From Streptomyces umbrinus (lineage in GTDB: Bacteria > Actinomycetota > Actinomycetes > Streptomycetales > Streptomycetaceae), in NCBI RefSeq assembly GCF_030817415.1, contig NZ_JAUSZI010000002.1:558001-622000 (forward strand): a stretch of 64,000 nt of DNA. The letters are read 5' to 3'. The number at the start of each line of letters is the position of its first letter. Position 1 is the stretch's first letter. Positions 43,182-52,067 of the stretch are shown one piece after another. A program made the translations under genes and the position numbers. Under the pieces are notes generated by a model. That model was not told the origin of the DNA and did no database searches. It was given only the letters and a program-made list of their open reading frames with translations.

Positions 43182-44381
43182 GTGAGAGTGACCGTGAACC
43201 ACGTGAAGCGGGCGTTCAAGTACCGCTTCTGTCCGAGTGATGCGCAGGCGGCTGAGCTGTCGCGCACCTTCGGATGCGTGCGCAAGGTCTACAACCTGGC
43301 GCTCGCCGCCCGTACAGAGGCGTGGACGCGTCAGGAACGGGTCAACTACAACGCCACTTCCGCGATGCTGACGGCATGGAAGAAGACCGAAGAACTGGCC
43401 TACCTCAACGAGGTCTCCTCGGTTCCCCTCCAGCAGACGCTGCGGCACTTGCAGACGGCGTTCACCAACTTCTTCGGCAAGCGGGCCAGGTACCCGCACT
43501 TCAAGTCCAGGCGGAAGTCGAGGAAGTCGGCGGAGTACACCACGTCCGGTTTCCGGTTCCGTGACGGGAAGCTGACACTGGCGAAGATGCCTGAACCGCT
43601 GGACATCGTGTGGTCCCGTCCCCTCCCCGAGGGAGCGAAGCCCTCGACGGTGACGGTGTCGCAGGACGCTGCGGGCCGCTGGTTCGTCTCGCTGCTGTGT
43701 GACGACCCGTCCGTCACGCCGCTGCGGGCCAACGACAACGCGGTCGGTATCGATGTGGGCCTGGACCACCTGCTGACCCTGTCCACCGGGGAGAAGGTCA
43801 CCAACCCGCGCCACGAGCGCAAGGACCGCGTTCGCCTGGCGAAGGCTCAGCGGAACCTCGCGAAGAAGACCAGGGGTTCGGCGAACCGGAACAAGGCCCG
43901 ACACAAGGTCGCCAGGATCCATGCCCGGATCGCCGACCGCAGACGGGACGGCCTGCACAAACTGACCACCCGGCTCGTGCGCGAAAACCAAACGCTCGTG
44001 ATCGAGGACCTGACCGTGCGCACCATGGTCAAAAACCGGACCCTGGCCCGTGCGATCAGCGATGCCGCCTGGTCGCAGTTCCGGAGGATGCTGGAGTACA
44101 AAGCCGCCTGGTACGGGCGCGAGGTGATCGCCGTGGACCGGTGGTTCCCCTCGTCCAGGCTGTGCTCCGCCTGCGGCACCGTGCAGGACAAGATGCCGCT
44201 GAACGTCCGCACCTGGACGTGCGACCGCGGCACGACCCACGACCGGGACGTGAACGCAGCGAAGAACCTTCTGGCCGCCGGACGGGCGGTTGCAGCCTGC
44301 GGAGCTGGCGTGAGACCCCAACGGAGTACTCCGGGCGGGCAGTCGGCGATGAAACAGGAAGTCTCACGGCGCGAGCCGTAA
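43182..44381 (+). CDS. tnpB: TnpB RNA-guided nuclease of the IS605 type, zinc motif altered
   Basis: About 399 residues; start GTG 43182 or 43188. It has the N-terminal RNA-binding helical region and the split RuvC nuclease: Asp191 in GIDVGLDHLL, Glu275 in VIEDLTV and Asp356 in HDRDVNAAKN, all present. The C-terminal zinc ribbon normally has two CxxC pairs. The first is intact (Cys328, Cys331), but the second reads Cys347-Asp-Arg-Gly, so one cysteine is missing, perhaps by loss of one codon. TnpB proteins cut DNA guided by an RNA made from the element's right end. Whether this copy is active is uncertain. Confidence 0.88.
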   Translation: MRVTVNHVKRAFKYRFCPSDAQAAELSRTFGCVRKVYNLALAARTEAWTRQERVNYNATSAMLTAWKKTEELAYLNEVSSVPLQQTLRHLQTAFTNFFGKRARYPHFKSRRKSRKSAEYTTSGFRFRDGKLTLAKMPEPLDIVWSRPLPEGAKPSTVTVSQDAAGRWFVSLLCDDPSVTPLRANDNAVGIDVGLDHLLTLSTGEKVTNPRHERKDRVRLAKAQRNLAKKTRGSANRNKARHKVARIHARIADRRRDGLHKLTTRLVRENQTLVIEDLTVRTMVKNRTLARAISDAAWSQFRRMLEYKAAWYGREVIAVDRWFPSSRLCSACGTVQDKMPLNVRTWTCDRGTTHDRDVNAAKNLLAAGRAVAACGAGVRPQRSTPGGQSAMKQEVSRREP

Positions 44382-44414
44382 GAATCTCCCCCCTTCAGAG
44401 GGGAGAGCGTCAAC
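44300..44414 (+). ncRNA. Predicted omega-RNA (reRNA) of the TnpB element
   Basis: The 3' part of tnpB and the right end can fold as expected for an omega-RNA. GTGAGAC (44310-44316) pairs with GTCTCAC (44361-44367); ACGGC-GCGA-GCCGT (44366-44379) forms a 5-bp stem with a GNRA tetraloop; CTCCCC/GGGGAG (44386-44405) forms the terminal hairpin. The guide would be read from flanking DNA just after 44414. The 5' boundary is a guess. Confidence 0.55.
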
Positions 44415-44614
44415 ATGTCTCCCTGTGTCTCCTCGAGTGATGGACTCGGCATGGAGACACCGGCCGCGCATCCCGTGTCACAGCCGGCGGATGAGACGTA
44501 GCGCACATCGGACGCGGCGCGGACGCCGCAGCGGCAGAGATCCCTCGACGGGGCCCGACCTGGCGGCGCAGTTGCCCGGCCGGACCGGGCTGCAGGACAG
44601 CACCGCCCCTCGGC

Positions 44615-44815
44615 GTCCGTGAACCCGGCACGACGGTGCAGCCCCGCCGTGCGAGCAGGGGTCGCACTTCGCCGATGGCACGCGTGACGGTGCAGCGGTC
44701 CACGCCGAGCCGGCAGGCGAGCACGTCGTGGGTGGTGCCATGGCGCAGATTCACCAGGGTGGCCGGCAGCCGGTCGACGAAGACGTGCTTGTGCTTCGCA
44801 CCGGCTCCCACGGCT
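44615..44815 (-). pseudogene. IS5-type transposase N-terminal remnant
   Basis: The minus strand encodes AGAKHKHVFVDRLPATLVNL, HGTTHDVLACRLGVDRCTVT and AIGEVRPLLARRGC, the HTH-containing N-terminal part of IS5-family (DDE_Tnp_4-type) transposases. The similarity fades near 44615 and the DDE domain is absent. It is next to the TnpB element, so this spot has received several insertions. Confidence 0.7.
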
Positions 44816-45015
44816 CACCGCGGCACGAGCTCGTTGGGCGACGATCTTGGCTGCCGCTCAGGGTGCCCAGGGGGCGGCCCCGGACCGGCCTCGACCGGTC
44901 CCACGGGCGCTGCAACGCTCTTCCGTCTCGCGCGGATCACATGATCTACTCCACGAGGGCCATCAGTACTCGGCCTGAACCTTTCACTGGAAGCGACGGA
45001 CACGACGGAGTGGTC

Positions 45016-45804
45016 ATGCCGACCGGCCCACAGCGGTTCTCACAGATCGTCACCGACAAGGCGCATCCCGCGCGGGTCTACGACTGGCTGCTGGGTGGCA
45101 AGGACAACTATCCGGTCGACGAGGCCGTGGGTGAACAACTGCCGCCCGAGGCCAGGGACGCGGCGCGGCAGAACCGCCAGTTCATGCACCGAGCGGCTGC
45201 CTGGCTCGCCACGCAGGGCATTGACCAGTTCCTGGACATCGGGACAGGGATCCCCACCGAGCCCAACCTCCATCAGATCGTTCAGGGCATCGTGCCGACG
45301 GCGAAGGTCGTCTACGCCGACAACGACCCGATCGTCCTGCGTCATGCCGAGGCGTTGCTGGTCAGTCTGCCCGGAGGAGTCACCGACTACATCGAGGCCG
45401 ATGTCCGGCAGCCGCAGGGGATCGTCGAGCATGCCCAGCGCATTCTGGACTTCAGCCGCCCGATCGCGCTGTCGCTGATCGCGCTGATGCATTTCGTCCC
45501 CGACGAGCAGGACGCGCACGCCATCGTCCGCGATCTGGTCGCCACGCTGCCGCCGGGCAGCTATCTGGTGCTTTCGCACGCCGCTTCCGACCTCTATCCC
45601 GAACTTGCCGCACAGGTCACCGCCGAGTACGCCAAGGGCGGGATCCGGCTCGGCTTCCGCACCCGTGCGGAGGTGGAGCGCTTCTTCGACGGCCTCGACC
45701 TCGTTCCGCCGGGTCTGGTCACCGCGACGGAGTGGGCTCCCTCGGACAAGGAGCAGGAAGTCGAAGGCAGCGGCATCTACGTGGGAGTGGCCCGCACTTC
45801 GTGA
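45016..45804 (+). CDS. SAM-dependent methyltransferase (PF04672 type)
   Basis: A 262-residue protein of the actinobacterial S-adenosyl-methyltransferase family, which is highly expanded in Streptomyces. ATG 45016 follows GGAG at 5 bases. Typical features are ARVYDWLLGGKDNYPVD near the N-terminus, the SAM-binding motif FLDIGTGIPTEPN and YADNDPIVLRHAEALL. Substrates of this family are mostly unknown. It stands alone between IS remnants and a broken esterase gene. Confidence 0.9.
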   Translation: MPTGPQRFSQIVTDKAHPARVYDWLLGGKDNYPVDEAVGEQLPPEARDAARQNRQFMHRAAAWLATQGIDQFLDIGTGIPTEPNLHQIVQGIVPTAKVVYADNDPIVLRHAEALLVSLPGGVTDYIEADVRQPQGIVEHAQRILDFSRPIALSLIALMHFVPDEQDAHAIVRDLVATLPPGSYLVLSHAASDLYPELAAQVTAEYAKGGIRLGFRTRAEVERFFDGLDLVPPGLVTATEWAPSDKEQEVEGSGIYVGVARTS

Positions 45805-45997
45805 ATCGCGGGGTCTCCGGCGTGGACCGGCCCCGCGATCGGCGGTACCGCAGGGAAGGCGCGGCGAGCTCTCGCCGGGGCGCCGGCGGCTTCGACGTGA
45901 CCGGCACAGCCCCAGGCGCACCGACGGCACACTCCCGCTGGTCAACGAGCAAGGACGGCTCGGGCAGGCCGGGCCGTACGACGTCGAAGGGACCCCC

Positions 45998-47310
45998 GTG
46001 CATCCTTTCCGTCCGTCCTCGCTGCGGCGCGCCGCAGTAGCGCTGACCCTGACGCTCGTGGCGTCCGGCTCGGCGGTTTCCGCCACCACCGCGTCCGCCT
46101 CGGGCGACCGGTCCTCGGCAGGGCCGGCCGAGCACGGATGGTTCACGTCCTGGGCCCAGCCCCAGCAGGAACTCGCCCCGACTCCCCTGCGTGACCAGTC
46201 CGTTCGCATGATCACCCATCTCAGTCAGGGCGGAGGCGCACTGCGGGTCCGGATCCAGAACACCTTCGGCAGAACACCGCTCACCGTCGACGCCGCCACC
46301 GTCGGCCGAAGCAGCACAGACGGCAAGGGCGGACCGGCGATCGACGGTGCCGTCCATGCCGTCACCCTCGACGGCCGGCGCGAGGTGGTCGTTCCGCCCG
46401 GTGGCGAGGTGTGGAGCGACGCCACGGACCTGGAGACCCGCGCTCAGGACGACGTCGCGGTCTCCCTGTCCATGTCCGGCACGGTCACCCCGGGGCGGCA
46501 CGCCAACGCCTTCCGCTCCAACTACCTCACTCCGCCCGGGTCGGGCGACCACACGGCCGAGGCGAGCGGCTCCGCGTACACGCAGACAGTCGACTCCACG
46601 TACCTGGTCAGCGCCGTCGACGTGGACAACCCCGCCGTCAGGGGCACCATCGTCGTGTTCGGGAGTTCGGTGGTCGACGGGACCGCAGCACCGACTGCGG
46701 GCCAGGTTGCACACCGGACGGACCCGATCTTCGCTGGACGGACCACGTCGCCCGCCGCGTCACCGCCGAGCTCCCCCGCACCCGGCAACTCGCAGTCGCC
46801 AACGCGGGCATCGCCGGCACGACGAGTTCCGCCGAGTGCCCGGGCACTCCCGCCGGGGTGCAGGGTCTCGACGCGGCGGCCAGGCTGGACCGTGATGTGC
46901 TCGACCTGCACGGTGTGACCGGAGTCCTCTACTACTACGGCACGAACGACCTCGCCAACGGCTGCGACGCCACTCGGATCCTGCGCAGCTACCGGGAGGT
47001 GTTCCAGCGCCTGCACGCGGCTGGGATCAAGGTCTACGTCACGCCCGTCACGTCGCGGCCCGGGTACACCGATCAGAACAACCTCGACCGTCACACCGTC
47101 GGCAGCCACGTCAAGAAGCGGAACTCCTGCGACGGAACCTGCGACGGCGTGATGGACTTCGACCAGGTGCTCAAGGACCCGCTCAAGCCGAACAGCATCA
47201 ACCCGGCCTACGACACCGGCGACGGAGTCCACGCCAATATCGCCGGCCAGCGGGCACTCGCCGACTACGTCTCCCTGCCGATGCTCCTCTCGTCGACCGC
47301 ACACCACTGA
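45998..47310 (+). pseudogene. Secreted SGNH/GDSL-type hydrolase gene, frameshifted
   Basis: Starts at GTG 45998 with a signal peptide (RRAAVALTLTLVASGSAVSA). The first frame runs to IVVFGSSVVDG, where the second serine would be the nucleophile in place of the usual GDS; sequence then continues in the +2 frame as STDCGPGCTPDG, WTDHVARRV, YYYGTNDLANGCD and the catalytic-histidine block GVHANIAGQRALADYV. Loss of one C in the run near 46680-46684 explains the shift. Repaired, it would encode about 437 residues, a full-length exported esterase. Either a real mutation or a homopolymer sequencing error. Confidence 0.8.
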
Positions 47311-47346
47311 CGGCGCAGGCGGTGGCGGCCGTCCGCACTTCGCCGG

Positions 47347-49284
47347 GTGCCGAATCCTGAGTGGGGTCAGACTTGTGGGGTGACCGTGCCACCTGAGACC
47401 TCACCCCCGTCGGGACAGACCCTCTGCGGCCAGGACACGCGCGGCCCCCTGAGTGCCTTCCTGCGGACGGAGACCGGCAGTGCCTCGGTGCTGCTCGTCG
47501 GCGCCCTCGCCGCCCTCGTCTGGGCCAACATCGCCGCCGGTTCGTACGAGGCGCTGTGGGGAACCGAGTTGTCGGTCCGTATCGGATCGAGCTCTGTGTC
47601 GCTGGACCTGCGCGAGTGGCTGAACAGCGGGCTGATGACGTTGTTCTTCTTCGTCGTCGGCCTGGAGGCACGACGCGAGTTCGACATGGGCGAGCTGCGG
47701 GAGCGCCGACGGATCACCCTGCCGCTGCTCGCCGGGCTCAGCGGCATGCTCGTACCCGTCGCGATCTACCTGTCCGTCAACGCGGGCGAGGACTCCGTGC
47801 ACGGCTGGGGTGCCGCCATGTCGACGGACACGGCCTTCGCGCTGGGCATGCTCGCCGTCTTCGGGAGCCGGCTGCCCGGCAGCCTTCGGGTCTTCATCCT
47901 CACGGTCGCCGTCGTCGACGACTTCCTGGCTTTGGCCGTCATCGCCTTCGCCTACAGCGGAGCCGTCTCCCTGCCGTCGCTGCTGACCGCGCTCGCGCTC
48001 TTCGCCGTCGTCCTGCTGGTGCGACGCACCCTCGGCATGCGAATCCCCGCCCTGTACGCGCTGCTGGGCACGGCGATCTGGGTGGCACTCCTGAAGTCCG
48101 GGGTGGACCCGGTGGTGACCGGCCTCGCCATGGGTCTGCTCACCTATGCCCGGCCGGCGGAACGCCGCGACCTGGAACAGGCCAGCAGGCTGTTCAGACG
48201 CTTCCGTGAACAGCCGACCCCCGAACTCGGGCGCTCGGTGCGACGTCAGATCGCCTCGACGCTCTCCCCCAACGACCGCCTCCAGCGGATGCTGCACCCT
48301 TGGACGAGCTATGTGATCGTGCCGCTGTTCGCCCTCGCCAACGCGGGCATCACTCTCAGCGCCGGCCAGCTGGCCCACGCCTTCACTTCACCGGTCACCC
48401 TCGGCATCCTGCTCGGCTATGTCCTCGGCAAGCCGCTCGGCATCATCGGCGCGACCTGGCTCACGACACGCCTCAGCGGAGGGCGCCTGCACCCACCGGT
48501 CGGCTGGGGCGCCATCACGGCGGGCGGCACCCTGGCCGGGGTGGGCTTCACCGTGTCCTTGCTGATCGCCACTCTCGCCTTCGACGGGGACGTACTGGAA
48601 CAAGCGAAGATCGGCATCCTGGCCGCCGTCCTCTGCGCCTTCCTCCTCACCTGGCTGGTCACCGCAGTGATCGGCGCCCTTCCGCGGCCCTCCCGTGCCC
48701 GAGCCCTGCTCGGCACCGGCCGCACGATCGTCGACCTCAGCGATCCCGTCGACATGGACCGCGACCATGTACGCGGTCCCCTCGACGCACCCGTGACGCT
48801 GCTGGAGTACGGGGACTTCGAGTGCCCCTACTGCGGGTTGGCCGAGCCCGTGGTGCGCGAGCTGCTCGCCGACTTCGGCGACGTGCGCTACGTATGGCGG
48901 CATCTGCCGCTCACCGACGTGCACCCGGGCGCCCAGCTCGCCGCGGAAGCCGCCGAAGCCGCCGCCCGCCAGAACCGCTACTGGGAGATGCACGCGCAGA
49001 TGATGCGTCATCAGGGAGAACTGCGGCCGGAGGATCTGCTCCGTTACGCCGAGGAGGTCGGTCTCGACATCGACCGCTTCAGCGCGGACCTGAATGCCGG
49101 TACGGGCGCCGCCCGAGTTGCCGCGGACGTGGAGTCCGCCGACCTCAGCGGGGTGTCCGGTACTCCGACGTTCTTCGTCAACGGCCGTCGCCATCACGGC
49201 GCCTACGACATCGCCACCCTGTCCGCGGCCGTACGCGCCGCGCGCGCACGAGCGGCTCTCACGGGAGCGGGTCAGGAGAGCTGA
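47347..49284 (+). CDS. nhaA: NhaA Na+/H+ antiporter fused to a DsbA-like domain
   Basis: A 645-residue protein (start GTG 47347, or 47380 at [10 protein letters not shown]). Residues about 35-440 form an NhaA antiporter with twelve hydrophobic segments, including the [13 protein letters not shown] region and [17 protein letters not shown] and [13 protein letters not shown], which hold the ion-binding aspartates. Residues about 455-635 form a thioredoxin-like DsbA domain with the redox motif ECPYCG and a cis-proline loop [11 protein letters not shown]. The antiporter exports Na+ in exchange for H+; the fused thiol domain may link transport to redox state. This fusion is known in actinobacteria. 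Confidence 0.92.
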   Translation: MPNPEWGQTCGVTVPPETSPPSGQTLCGQDTRGPLSAFLRTETGSASVLLVGALAALVWANIAAGSYEALWGTELSVRIGSSSVSLDLREWLNSGLMTLFFFVVGLEARREFDMGELRERRRITLPLLAGLSGMLVPVAIYLSVNAGEDSVHGWGAAMSTDTAFALGMLAVFGSRLPGSLRVFILTVAVVDDFLALAVIAFAYSGAVSLPSLLTALALFAVVLLVRRTLGMRIPALYALLGTAIWVALLKSGVDPVVTGLAMGLLTYARPAERRDLEQASRLFRRFREQPTPELGRSVRRQIASTLSPNDRLQRMLHPWTSYVIVPLFALANAGITLSAGQLAHAFTSPVTLGILLGYVLGKPLGIIGATWLTTRLSGGRLHPPVGWGAITAGGTLAGVGFTVSLLIATLAFDGDVLEQAKIGILAAVLCAFLLTWLVTAVIGALPRPSRARALLGTGRTIVDLSDPVDMDRDHVRGPLDAPVTLLEYGDFECPYCGLAEPVVRELLADFGDVRYVWRHLPLTDVHPGAQLAAEAAEAAARQNRYWEMHAQMMRHQGELRPEDLLRYAEEVGLDIDRFSADLNAGTGAARVAADVESADLSGVSGTPTFFVNGRRHHGAYDIATLSAAVRAARARAALTGAGQES

Positions 49285-49320
49285 CGTCCGGTTCCGCGGC
49301 GGCCGGACACGGGTGGAACC

Positions 49321-49935
49321 TCATGCCGCCACGGGCTCCCACGCGAACCCGTCCGGGTCGGTGAAGGCCTCGGCGCCGCCACCGATGGTCAGACGGTGGG
49401 ACCCGCTGCCCTCCGGCGTGACTCCGGCGACCTTGGCCAGGCCGCGACGTCCGTACAGCGACAGCTTGATGGCACTCGCCGAACCGTCGAACTCGACGTA
49501 CTTGCTCCCGAAGCTCTTCGCGACCGTGAGGCCGCGGTCGACGTAGAACTGCTTGGTCGCGGCCATGTCCGAGACACCCAGCAGGACAACGATCTCATCG
49601 ATGTGCCGACTGTCCGGGCCGCTGTCCTTCTTCGACGAGCTTGCGAGCTGCCAGATCGTCCCGTCCGGGGCCTGTACGACGCCGCCGTAGCCCCACAACG
49701 ACTTCTTGGCGGGCTTCAGCTCGGTGGCACCGGCGGCCAGGGCGGCGCCGAAGAATCCGTTGACGATCGACGGCTGGGAGACCACGAGCGACACCGTGAA
49801 CCCGCGGAAGCCGGACGTCGGCTCCTCCGAGGCCCGCAGCCGTACCTGTTTGCCCAGCCCGAAGGCATCCGTGTAGAAACGCTCGGCAGCCGCGGGGTCG
49901 GCCACCTCGAGGGTGAGGAAATCGATTGAGGTCAT
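49321..49935 (-). CDS. VOC (glyoxalase/bleomycin-resistance-like) family protein
   Basis: A 204-residue protein with two betaalphabetabetabeta modules (MTSIDFLTLEVADPAAAERF; IDEIVVLLGVSDMAATKQF). ATG 49935 is preferred over upstream frame extension. It ends in FTDPDGFAWEPVAA, typical of the family. Such proteins bind or modify small molecules through a metal site; no specific function can be given. It is convergent with nhaA, with a possible 6-bp-stem hairpin (49286-49308) between them. Confidence 0.88.
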   Translation of the reverse strand: MTSIDFLTLEVADPAAAERFYTDAFGLGKQVRLRASEEPTSGFRGFTVSLVVSQPSIVNGFFGAALAAGATELKPAKKSLWGYGGVVQAPDGTIWQLASSSKKDSGPDSRHIDEIVVLLGVSDMAATKQFYVDRGLTVAKSFGSKYVEFDGSASAIKLSLYGRRGLAKVAGVTPEGSGSHRLTIGGGAEAFTDPDGFAWEPVAA

Positions 49936-50370
49936 GACATTCACGCTAGCTGCGCATCCGTGACCGGCGCTTCTTGAATCCTGACCGGTGTTGCCACGTT
50001 TGGTCCCACGCATGGGGCAGCAGGGAGAGCACACGGGATTGCCCGACCGGGCGCCAGTGTCCCGACCAGCGCCATTTCGCGGGTTCTAGGCCGGGCCACC
50101 AACGGGTGGGCGGGTCAATCAGTGCGCGGCGGTCCTGCGTGTTGCGCGGCCGAATGTTGCCGCGGGGCCTTGCCGTGCGAGCACGGTGTCGGAGCCTCGC
50201 AGCGCGAGCACGGTGTCGGATTACGCACGGTCGGCTGCCTGCGGTCTGCAGGCCCTTTTCGCCGACGACGTCTCCCAGGGATCGCCGACGAGCTCATCTG
50301 CATGTGCGCGCCGGCCTGCCCAAGGCCCAGGAGGTGGCACCCCACGTCGGCGTGCGCATCGTCGCCGCGC
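49936..50370. other. Intergenic region without a recognisable gene; 17-bp direct repeat
   Basis: No supportable gene. The only clear structure is an exact 17-bp direct repeat, GCGAGCACGGTGTCGGA, at 50177-50193 and 50204-50220. A short protein-like stretch on the plus strand around 50310-50390 (LPKAQEVAPHVGVRI) may be a gene remnant but cannot be identified. Confidence 0.5.
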
Positions 50371-50967
50371 TCAGGCCGGGTAAGGGGTGGCCTCGCGTGC
50401 CGACTTGAGCGCACCCGCCCACCAGGCCAGCTGGTCGAGCAGCGTCTTGGCGTATCCGGGGGTCTCGGGGTCGAGCGGACGGCCGTCCTTCCATGCCGTG
50501 AAGTAGTTGGGGAAGGCGAGACCGTCGCGGATCGTCACCGCATGCAGTTCCGTCAGCACGTTCTCCAGGTGCAGGACAGCGTGGCGGCCGCCCGCCGCGC
50601 CCCCGTAGCTGACGAACGCGACAGGCTTGGCCGTCCACTGGGTGAAGTGCCAGTCGATGGCCGACTTCAAGGAGGCGGGGTAGCTGTGGTTGTACTCGGG
50701 TGTGACCACGACGAACGCGTCCGCGCTCTCCAGTGCGGTGGTCAGGGGCCGCATCCCGGCCGGGCGAGGGTAGTCGTCGCCGGCGTACTTCGGTGATGCC
50801 GCGGGCAGGGACAGCGGGATCTCGACGTCGGCCAGATCGACGACATCGACGTCGAAACCGCCGTGCGACTCGGCCTGTTCAGCCAACCAGGACGCCGCCA
50901 CCGGACCGAATCGCCCTTCGCGGACGCTCGCGACGATGACCACCAGCTTGTGTGTGTTGTTCTCCAT
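50371..50967 (-). CDS. NAD(P)H-dependent FMN reductase-like flavoprotein
   Basis: About 198 residues (ATG 50967; an ATG at 50979 in frame is possible). Flavodoxin-like fold with the phosphate-binding loop VASVREGRFGP and the signature TPEYNHSYPASLKSAIDW. It reduces FMN, quinones or azo compounds with NAD(P)H. It is divergent from an XRE/MmyB regulator 113 bases away, a common arrangement in Streptomyces where the regulator controls the reductase. Confidence 0.9.
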   Translation of the reverse strand: MENNTHKLVVIVASVREGRFGPVAASWLAEQAESHGGFDVDVVDLADVEIPLSLPAASPKYAGDDYPRPAGMRPLTTALESADAFVVVTPEYNHSYPASLKSAIDWHFTQWTAKPVAFVSYGGAAGGRHAVLHLENVLTELHAVTIRDGLAFPNYFTAWKDGRPLDPETPGYAKTLLDQLAWWAGALKSAREATPYPA

Positions 50968-51080
50968 GCCCACCACCATCGGGGCTGCCCTCGGCCACAG
51001 CCAGGCCGGGCTCAGGCTGGCCCCCGCAGGGCCACCCTGAGCCCGCCGCGACCGGTCCGGCCCGGCCTATCCTTCGAGAC

Positions 51081-51920
51081 ATGGGTACGCCGTTGGGAGA
51101 CTTCATCCGGAGCAAGCGCGACAGTGTCCAGCCGGAGACACTCGGCCTCCCGGACCGAGGCCGCCGCCGCTCACCGGGGCTCCGCCGCACGGATCTCGCG
51201 GCGCGCGCCGGCATCAGCGTCGAATACCTGACCCGCATCGAGCAGGGCCGTGACCGCAACCCCTCGGTGGCAGTGGTGAACGCTCTCGCCGACGCCCTCA
51301 GCCTCTCCCCCACCGAACGCACCCACCTGCGCTACCTCACGAAGATCACAGGCGGAGAATGCACGGCCCACACCCGACCAGCACCCCCGCCCCGGCAGGT
51401 GCGCGACGCCGTTCGGCAGACACTCCGCCTCCTCGAACCAGGCATCGCCGTGGTGACCAACCGGCTGGGTGACATCCTCGCCCACACCTCCGCGTACCAG
51501 TTGGTGACCAACGGCAGCGGACTGCTCGACACCGAAGCCCCGAACCTCACCCGCTACGTCTTCGCCGACCCCCGCGCCCGCACCTTCTTCACCGACTGGG
51601 ACGACGTCGCCGACGAGCAGGCATTCGACCTGTGGCTCGCCCCGTCCGTCGAGAACTCCGAGTGGCTCACCGCGGAACTCGCACCCCTTGCCGGCCCCGA
51701 CCTGACCCGGCGCCTGAACCGGCACGTCGTTCCGCGACGCGGAGTCCTCCGGCTCAGCCATCCATCCGGATGCGAGCTCCGGCTGCTGCGGGAGACACTC
51801 GAACTCCCCACTGATGCGCAGCAGTTGACCGTCCTTCTCCCCTCGGACGACGAGACCGCCGAGGCCGTCGAAGAACTCCGCCGCAGAAGCCGGCACGGCA
51901 CGCTGCGGGCCATCTCCTGA
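51081..51920 (+). CDS. XRE-family regulator with MmyB-like ligand-binding domain
   Basis: A 279-residue regulator. HTH about residues 10-85, including RRTDLAARAGISVEYLTRIE and QGRDRNPSVAVVNALADAL; the C-terminal MmyB-like domain (about 105-275) has a PAS-like fold thought to bind fatty acids. ATG 51081 is chosen because the family starts MGxxLGDFIRSKR. It probably controls the divergent FMN reductase gene. A transposon-like unit is inserted 44 bases after its stop. Confidence 0.9.
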   Translation: MGTPLGDFIRSKRDSVQPETLGLPDRGRRRSPGLRRTDLAARAGISVEYLTRIEQGRDRNPSVAVVNALADALSLSPTERTHLRYLTKITGGECTAHTRPAPPPRQVRDAVRQTLRLLEPGIAVVTNRLGDILAHTSAYQLVTNGSGLLDTEAPNLTRYVFADPRARTFFTDWDDVADEQAFDLWLAPSVENSEWLTAELAPLAGPDLTRRLNRHVVPRRGVLRLSHPSGCELRLLRETLELPTDAQQLTVLLPSDDETAEAVEELRRRSRHGTLRAIS

Positions 51921-51956
51921 CGTGTGGCGGGCGAGGTGCTCGACGGGCCGGCAGAT

Positions 51957-52041
51957 CGTCAGACTGGCCCTGACGTTGTTCATCGGGCTCTGGCACAGAT
52001 CTTGGACAGCGGTCGCGGAGCGTCACCGCGTTGTTCGAATG
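51957..52041. repeat. Left target duplication and 77-bp terminal inverted repeat
   Basis: The target duplication CGTCAGAC (51957-51964) is followed directly by the inverted repeat TGGCCCTGACGTTGTTCA onward (51965-52041). The 77 bases match the reverse complement of 53631-53707 with about six differences. Confidence 0.85.
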
Positions 52042-52067
52042 GAGGAGTTGAGGAGCGATGGGACCGC

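Larger units (their letters stand above)
43054..44414 (+). mobile_element. IS200/IS605-type element with TnpB only (IS1341-like)
   Basis: The unit is bounded by two end hairpins that share the CTTCAG-type loop of this family: CTCCGCCC-TTCA-GGGCGGGGAG at 43054-43075 and CTCCCC-CCTTCAGA-GGGGAG at 44386-44405, followed by TCAAC at 44410-44414, which resembles the right cleavage motif of IS605 elements. It encodes TnpB but no Y1 transposase TnpA, so it cannot move on its own. No terminal inverted repeat or target duplication is expected for this family. Exact boundaries are approximate. Confidence 0.75.

Noticed and set aside
42772..44414. Simple insertion of the TnpB element into the ECF41 sigma gene
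   Set aside because: The missing sigma-2/sigma-4 part is not found on the far side of the element; an IS5 remnant is there instead.
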